This document shows, one piece after another, positions 59,748 to 64,000 of a DNA stretch of 64,000 bases; position 1 is the first letter of the stretch; each line of letters opens with the position of its first letter. Location: the NCBI GenBank assembly GCA_011390335.1, contig JAABSO010000023.1, positions 1-64,000 of the forward strand, in the 5' to 3' direction. The DNA comes from Desulfotignum sp. (GTDB taxonomy: Bacteria > Desulfobacterota > Desulfobacteria > Desulfobacterales > Desulfobacteraceae). Position numbers and translations under genes: made by a program. Under the pieces are notes generated by a model. That model saw nothing but the letters and a program-made list of their open reading frames with translations. It ran no database searches and had not been told where the DNA came from.

Positions 59748-61493
59748 ATGCAATATGAGAACGGACAGTATATGCCGGTTCAAAACAGTGATGTGGCAGC
59801 ACAGCTCAACCGCATGGCTGATCTGCTGGAAATTGAAGATGCAAATCCCTTCAGGGTCAGGGCGTACCGCAATGCCGCCAGAACCGTTAAGGGTCTGGCC
59901 CGGCCAGTGGCTGATCTGATCAAACACAAAGAGGATCTCACAGCATTCCCGGGCATCGGAAAAGACTTGGCGGACAAGATCAAAGAGATCATTTCAACCG
60001 GCACCTTTTCACAACTGGAAGAAATGAAAACCGATCTTCCCACGGAACTTCCCGGTTTGATGAATATTGAACACATTGGTCCCAAACGGGCCAAGCTGCT
60101 GTATCAAAAAGCAGGTATTTCATCCCCTGAAGATCTGAAAAAAGCGGCACGTGCAAAAAAAATCCGGAACATCAAAGGGTTTGGAGAAAAAATTGAGCAA
60201 TCCATTCTGTCCAGTCTGGAACAGATGGCGGATCAAAACCGGCGCATATTATTATCAGATGCTGAAGAACGGGCCGCTCCCCTGACAGAATACCTGGAAA
60301 AAGCTTCGGACACAGACCGGATCACACTGGCCGGCAGCTTTCGCCGCAGGAAGGAAACAGTGGGAGATCTGGATATTCTGGTGTGTTCAAAAAACCCGCA
60401 GCAAACAATTGACCATTTCACCGGTTACAAGGACATAAATCAGATCATCTCCAGGGGCGGCACCTTGTGCCGGGCAGTGCTGGATTCTGGACTGCATGTG
60501 GATCTCCGGGTGCTGCCCCCAGATGGCTACAATGCGGGGCTGCACCATTTCACCGGGTCAAAGGCCCATAACATCGCCCTTCGGAAACGGGGGACAAAAA
60601 TGAATCTTAAAATAAATGAATACGGCATATTCAAAGGAAAAAAACAGATCCAGGTAACACAGGAAAAACAGATCTATGAAATCCTGGAACTGGATTATGT
60701 AGTCCCTGAACTCAGGGAAAACAAGGGAGAAATCCAGGCAGCTGAGCAGAACCGGCTGCCCTGTCTGGTCCAGTTGCAGGACATACGCGGAGATCTGCAT
60801 GTCCATACCAGTGAAACCGATGGCCTGGCCGGTCTTGAAAAAATGGTGGAACATGCGCAGCAGTTAGGATACACCTATCTTGCCATCACCGACCATTCCC
60901 GGCAGGTGCGCATTGCCAACGGCATGGATATCCGCCGCCTGGAAAAACAGATGGAGAACATCGACCAGCTCAATGACAGCCTTGATGGTTTTCGGGTGCT
61001 TAAGGGCGTGGAAGTGGATATCCTGGCAGACGGAAGTCTTGATTTTCCAAATGCGGTTTTGAAAAAACTGGATCTGCGGGTCTGTTCCATCCACTTTTCC
61101 CATAACCTGTCCCGAAAAAAACAGACAGAACGCATTATCAAAGCCATGGAAAATCCCTTTTTCAATATCCTGGGCCATCCCACCGGCCGCCTCATCAACC
61201 GGCGCAAGCCTTATGCAGTGGATCTGGAAAAAATTATGGCCGCTGCAAAGAAGAACGGCTGTTTTCTCGAGCTCAATGCCCAGCCGGACCGGCTGGACCT
61301 GAACGATGATGCCTGCAGGATGGCCCGGGACATGCATGTCAAAATTGCCGTTTCAAGCGATGCCCATGATACGGGCGGCATGTCACATCTGCGGCTGGGA
61401 ATTGATCAGGCAAGGCGCGGCTGGCTGGAACCTGCAGATATCATCAACACATACAGCTGCCAGGACCTTGTCCGGATGATGACCCGGAGGTAA
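59748..61493 (+). CDS. polX: DNA polymerase/3'-5' exonuclease PolX
   Basis: Family X DNA polymerase of 581 residues. It has an N-terminal helix-hairpin-helix region (ANPFRVRAYRNAARTV; FPGIGKDLADKIKEI), the nucleotidyltransferase site GSFRRRKETVGDLDILV near 196 with the catalytic Asp pair, and a C-terminal PHP exonuclease domain (GDLHVHTSETDG near 348; SSDAHDTGG). It fills gaps in DNA repair. The domains are complete. The start could also be ATG 59772, which has a slightly better upstream context. It follows GH65 closely, but no functional link is evident. It converges on and overlaps the truncated UGPase. Confidence 0.93.
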   Translation: MQYENGQYMPVQNSDVAAQLNRMADLLEIEDANPFRVRAYRNAARTVKGLARPVADLIKHKEDLTAFPGIGKDLADKIKEIISTGTFSQLEEMKTDLPTELPGLMNIEHIGPKRAKLLYQKAGISSPEDLKKAARAKKIRNIKGFGEKIEQSILSSLEQMADQNRRILLSDAEERAAPLTEYLEKASDTDRITLAGSFRRRKETVGDLDILVCSKNPQQTIDHFTGYKDINQIISRGGTLCRAVLDSGLHVDLRVLPPDGYNAGLHHFTGSKAHNIALRKRGTKMNLKINEYGIFKGKKQIQVTQEKQIYEILELDYVVPELRENKGEIQAAEQNRLPCLVQLQDIRGDLHVHTSETDGLAGLEKMVEHAQQLGYTYLAITDHSRQVRIANGMDIRRLEKQMENIDQLNDSLDGFRVLKGVEVDILADGSLDFPNAVLKKLDLRVCSIHFSHNLSRKKQTERIIKAMENPFFNILGHPTGRLINRRKPYAVDLEKIMAAAKKNGCFLELNAQPDRLDLNDDACRMARDMHVKIAVSSDAHDTGGMSHLRLGIDQARRGWLEPADIINTYSCQDLVRMMTRR

Positions 61494-62313
61494 CAACAGG
61501 TCCAATATCAAAAGGACATTGTGCAATTTCCCGCAGAATATACTCACCGGATTTCTTTTTTGCCAGATGCCTGCCTTTTTTATCCCGAAAGGTGCGGTGG
61601 GAGGTTTCCATCATAAAATGGAACCGGGTTTCAATAAAATACCCCAGAATGGCAGGATCAATGACAGCACCCAGATTATCGATATTGGACACAAAAGCAT
61701 ACTCATAACCATTGTCCAGCAGCTGTCTGAGCATGCCGCTGGTATACAGAGCGGTATATACATTCCCGTGACCCGGGGGACACCATTCAAGCTCCGGATT
61801 TTCATGGTGCTGTGCAGGTGCAAGGGTGGCTGCATCCACCTTGGGAACCCTGTGCTGGAGAAATTCGACATCCACTGAGCGCTTCTGCAGCCAGGGATAC
61901 TTTTCCAATGCCCTGCGTGTGGCCCTGGATGTTGAAAAACTGTTCATGAAAACAACCGGGACTGGAGGCTTCATGCGCTGGCACTGGGATACCACGATAT
62001 CCAGGAAGGAAAAATTCGATTTTACTTTCAGCAGACCTTTGGGGCCGGTCATGCCCATGCTCGTGCCCAGGCCACCGTTTAACTTTATGGCAACCGTTTT
62101 GTGCAGATACCGCCGCCCGATTTTTTCCTGTCCGCCGGAGGTCAGAGAGGAAACATCGGCCAGATCCTCCACCGGCAGGATATCGGTTTCACCAATCAGA
62201 CCGGTTTCTTCTCTGATAAGTTTTTCAAAATGGTTTTGGAAAGTATGGATGACAGCACAAGACAGGTTTGCTGCTTTCATTTTTTGTGCAAACGGCTGGA
62301 ACTGGTATTTCAT
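61444..62313 (-). pseudogene. C-terminally truncated UTP-glucose-1-phosphate uridylyltransferase
   Basis: The 289-residue frame encodes the N-terminal part of a eukaryotic-type UDP-glucose pyrophosphorylase (UDPGP family; usually about 450-500 residues). The nucleotide-binding KLNGGLGTSMGMTGPKGL and the FVSNIDNLGAVID motifs are intact. Homology ends at YILREIAQCP (about 61510); the last 20 or so residues run into the antisense of the polX end. The missing C-terminal third includes part of the catalytic and the beta-helix domains, so the product is probably inactive. AAAGGGGGG before the ATG shows it was once a normal gene. Confidence 0.8.
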
Positions 62314-62597
62314 GTCCCCCCTTTCAGCTCCAATATATTTGCTTGGTTTTTTGATGAATATTTTCTTTCGATTTTGGTTTGCCAGTAAGGCAGATTATGA
62401 ATAATCCCAGGCACTGATTAGCTCAATACAGGAAAAAATGTATTTTCCGCCGACCGATTATGTATAATGGCTTTTTTAATTACCAACCGGAAAATCATGA
62501 TTTTACAAGGACACAGCTGTTTTTGGTTGACAAAAAGCAGATTTTTAATATTAATGACATTTAAAGTCAGGACAACCGAATAAAGGACGTAAACATA
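62314..62597. other. divergent intergenic region before the CheB-CheR gene
   Basis: This gap of about 280 bases separates the truncated UGPase from the CheB-CheR gene. A TATAAT hexamer occurs near 62462 and a better promoter at 62527-62554 (listed separately). No ORF or strong hairpin was seen. Confidence 0.4.
62527..62554 (+). promoter_or_regulatory. candidate sigma-70-type promoter of the CheB-CheR gene
   Basis: TTGACA (62527-62532) and TATTAA (62549-62554) are separated by 16 bases, lying about 43 bases before the ATG at 62598. Confidence 0.4.
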
Positions 62598-64000
62598 ATG
62601 GCGGAGCCCGAGTCTCGGAGAAAAAAGCCCTGCAAATCCAAAGAAAAGAAAACAATCCGCTTTGGAGCCAAAACAAAAGGCGGCAGGGAAGAAACAGCTT
62701 TTCCCATCGTGGGTATCGGTGCTTCGGCAGGCGGGCTACAAGCTATAGAGACCTTTTTTGCCATGCTTCCGGCCGACTGCAATATGGCCTTTGTGATTGT
62801 CCGGCATCTGCCCCCCCACCACGAAAGCCTTATGAATTCTCTTTTATCCAAGGAAACGCCCCTTCAGGTAAACAACATCCGGGATGGGATTCCTATTGAG
62901 ATCAACCAGGTCTATATCTCCCCCCCGGGAAAAGACGTGGTCATTCAAAACAGAACCCTTTACCTGCAAGAGGCACAGAAAAAAAACGGTTTGCACTTTA
63001 CCATCGACACCTTTTTCCGGTCCCTGGCCGAAGACCAGAAGGAAAAAAGCGTCTGTATCGTGCTGACCGGTGCCAACAACGACGGCACCCTGGGAGCTAG
63101 GCTGATCAAAGGGGAAGGGGGAGTGGTCATTGTCCAGGAAGAACAGCAGGCCCAGTATCCCCGAATGCCCAAGAGCGTCATCGATGCGGGACTGGCTGAT
63201 ATCATTCTCCCGGTGGAGAAAATGCCCGAACACCTGTCCCGATTGCGCAACCACCCCTTCATGACAACCAAACCGGTGGAATATCCCCCCACCAAAAACC
63301 TTGAAAACGACATCCAGAGCATTTTGATGCTCGTGCGGACTCAGACCGGCCAGGATTTTTCTCAATACAAGCAAAACACGGTGCTGCGAAGGATCCGGCG
63401 CCGCATGGCCCTGAACCATATCAACGAAATGAACGACTACAGGCGCTATCTGCGTCAGAATACCCAGGAGGTGAGCGAACTTTTTTCAGATCTGACCATC
63501 AATGTGACCAGCTTTTTCAGAGACAACAAGGCATTTTTGGCGCTGTTGAAAAAAGGGATCAAACCCCTGATGGAAAAAAAGAAAACAGGCAGCCCCTTTC
63601 GGGTCTGGGTGCCGGGATGCTCCTCCGGCGAAGAGGCATATTCCCTGGCTATCCTGCTGATCGAGACTGCAGAGCAGATGGAAAAATCTTTCGATTTCCG
63701 GATCTTTGGCACCGATATTAATACCGATGTCTTAGGCGCGGCCCGCAGGGGCGAGTTTCTGGAGAACATCGAAGCGGACATTTCCGGGGAGCGTCTGAAG
63801 CGATTCTTTACCAAAAGGGGGAACAGTTATTATGTGGACAGCAGGATACGGGAAGCGATGGTCTTTGCGGACCACGATGTGACCCGGGACCCCCCTTTTT
63901 CCAATCTGGATTTGATCTCCTGCCGGAACCTGCTCATTTACATGGACAATGACCTGCAAAAACGGGTCTTCCGAATTTTGCACTACAGCCTCAAACCGGC
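62598..64000 (+). CDS. CheB-CheR fusion (methylesterase/methyltransferase), 3' end outside window
   Basis: The frame is open from ATG 62598 to the window edge (at least 467 codons). Residues about 33-215 form a CheB methylesterase domain (GIGASAGG with the catalytic Ser near 40-43; RHLPPHHESL with the His; LTGANNDGTLG). Residues about 235-467 form a CheR methyltransferase (TVLRRIRRRM; LTINVTSFFRD; VPGCSSGEEAYSLAI near 340; ISCRNLLIYM). Such fusions usually continue into coiled-coil, PAS and histidine-kinase domains and act in chemosensory-like or two-component signalling. There is no CheY-like receiver domain before CheB. AAAGGA lies upstream of the start. Confidence 0.92.
   Translation, partial: MAEPESRRKKPCKSKEKKTIRFGAKTKGGREETAFPIVGIGASAGGLQAIETFFAMLPADCNMAFVIVRHLPPHHESLMNSLLSKETPLQVNNIRDGIPIEINQVYISPPGKDVVIQNRTLYLQEAQKKNGLHFTIDTFFRSLAEDQKEKSVCIVLTGANNDGTLGARLIKGEGGVVIVQEEQQAQYPRMPKSVIDAGLADIILPVEKMPEHLSRLRNHPFMTTKPVEYPPTKNLENDIQSILMLVRTQTGQDFSQYKQNTVLRRIRRRMALNHINEMNDYRRYLRQNTQEVSELFSDLTINVTSFFRDNKAFLALLKKGIKPLMEKKKTGSPFRVWVPGCSSGEEAYSLAILLIETAEQMEKSFDFRIFGTDINTDVLGAARRGEFLENIEADISGERLKRFFTKRGNSYYVDSRIREAMVFADHDVTRDPPFSNLDLISCRNLLIYMDNDLQKRVFRILHYSLKP

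Overview
The window reads as a chromosomal segment of an anaerobic, probably sulfate-reducing Desulfobacterota (Desulfobacteraceae-like). This placement is inferred from a ferredoxin-type 2-oxoacid oxidoreductase, the gene repertoire and the general style of the proteins, not from a marker gene. No rRNA, tRNA, CRISPR array or intact insertion sequence was seen. Genes are dense. Most of 8.9-51.1 kb is on the minus strand, in long co-directional runs with short gaps or 4-base overlaps.

Layout. 0-3.5 kb: a two-gene 2-oxoacid:ferredoxin oxidoreductase and a DJ-1/PfpI protein. 3.8-6 kb: two small orphan proteins and a compositionally foreign lipoprotein. 6.3-9 kb: ROK sugar kinase plus 4-alpha-glucanotransferase. 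9-20.9 kb: membrane transport and stress genes (DASS, CPA1 antiporter with TrkA-N, SLC12-like permease, PMP3, DUF4112, DUF2254, CNNM/CBS, BON). This stretch also holds visible decay: a frameshifted YhaV toxin, a beheaded EEP nuclease and a collapsed PMP3/DUF4112 copy. 21-31.6 kb: a GlgE-type glucan cluster (GT4 GlgM-like synthase, GlgB, a TreS-Pep2 fusion, GlgE, GT5 GlgA). 31.7-39.5 kb: PLD-VTT fusion, MgtE, MntP-like protein, a type II P-type ATPase and small envelope proteins. 39.5-44 kb: GAPDH, a PfkB kinase and PEP synthase. 44.1-51.1 kb: a coiled-coil protein, a free-standing CBM48 domain, TreZ, TreY and GlgX. 51.7-55.4 kb: an APH-like/P-loop kinase, an SDR and a baeRF protein. 55.8-61.5 kb: a HAD-OtsB fusion, a GH65 phosphorylase-like protein and PolX. 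61.5-62.3 kb: a C-terminally truncated UDP-glucose pyrophosphorylase. From 62.6 kb to the edge: the start of a CheB-CheR fusion.

How it works together. The window encodes nearly every enzyme linking alpha-glucan and trehalose in both directions. TreY/TreZ with GlgX debranching can turn glucan into trehalose. TreS-Pep2 can turn trehalose into maltose 1-phosphate, which GlgE polymerises and GlgB branches. GlgM-like and GlgA synthases give two more routes into glucan. MalQ and a ROK kinase recover glucose. A HAD/OtsB/GH65 set could handle trehalose phosphate and beta-glucose 1-phosphate. PEP synthase, GAPDH and PfkB connect this to gluconeogenesis and glycolysis. With the Na+/H+, K+/Cl-, Mg2+ and Ca2+-type transporters and PMP3, the segment looks like a carbon-storage and osmotic or starvation-stress region. 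Notably absent are GlgC, GlgP and OtsA, which must lie elsewhere or be missing.

The most informative anomalies are the OtsB1-like three-domain set split over two adjacent genes, dispersed AGCTAAY heptad repeats, three decayed gene junctions, and two related pairs of small coiled-coil proteins.
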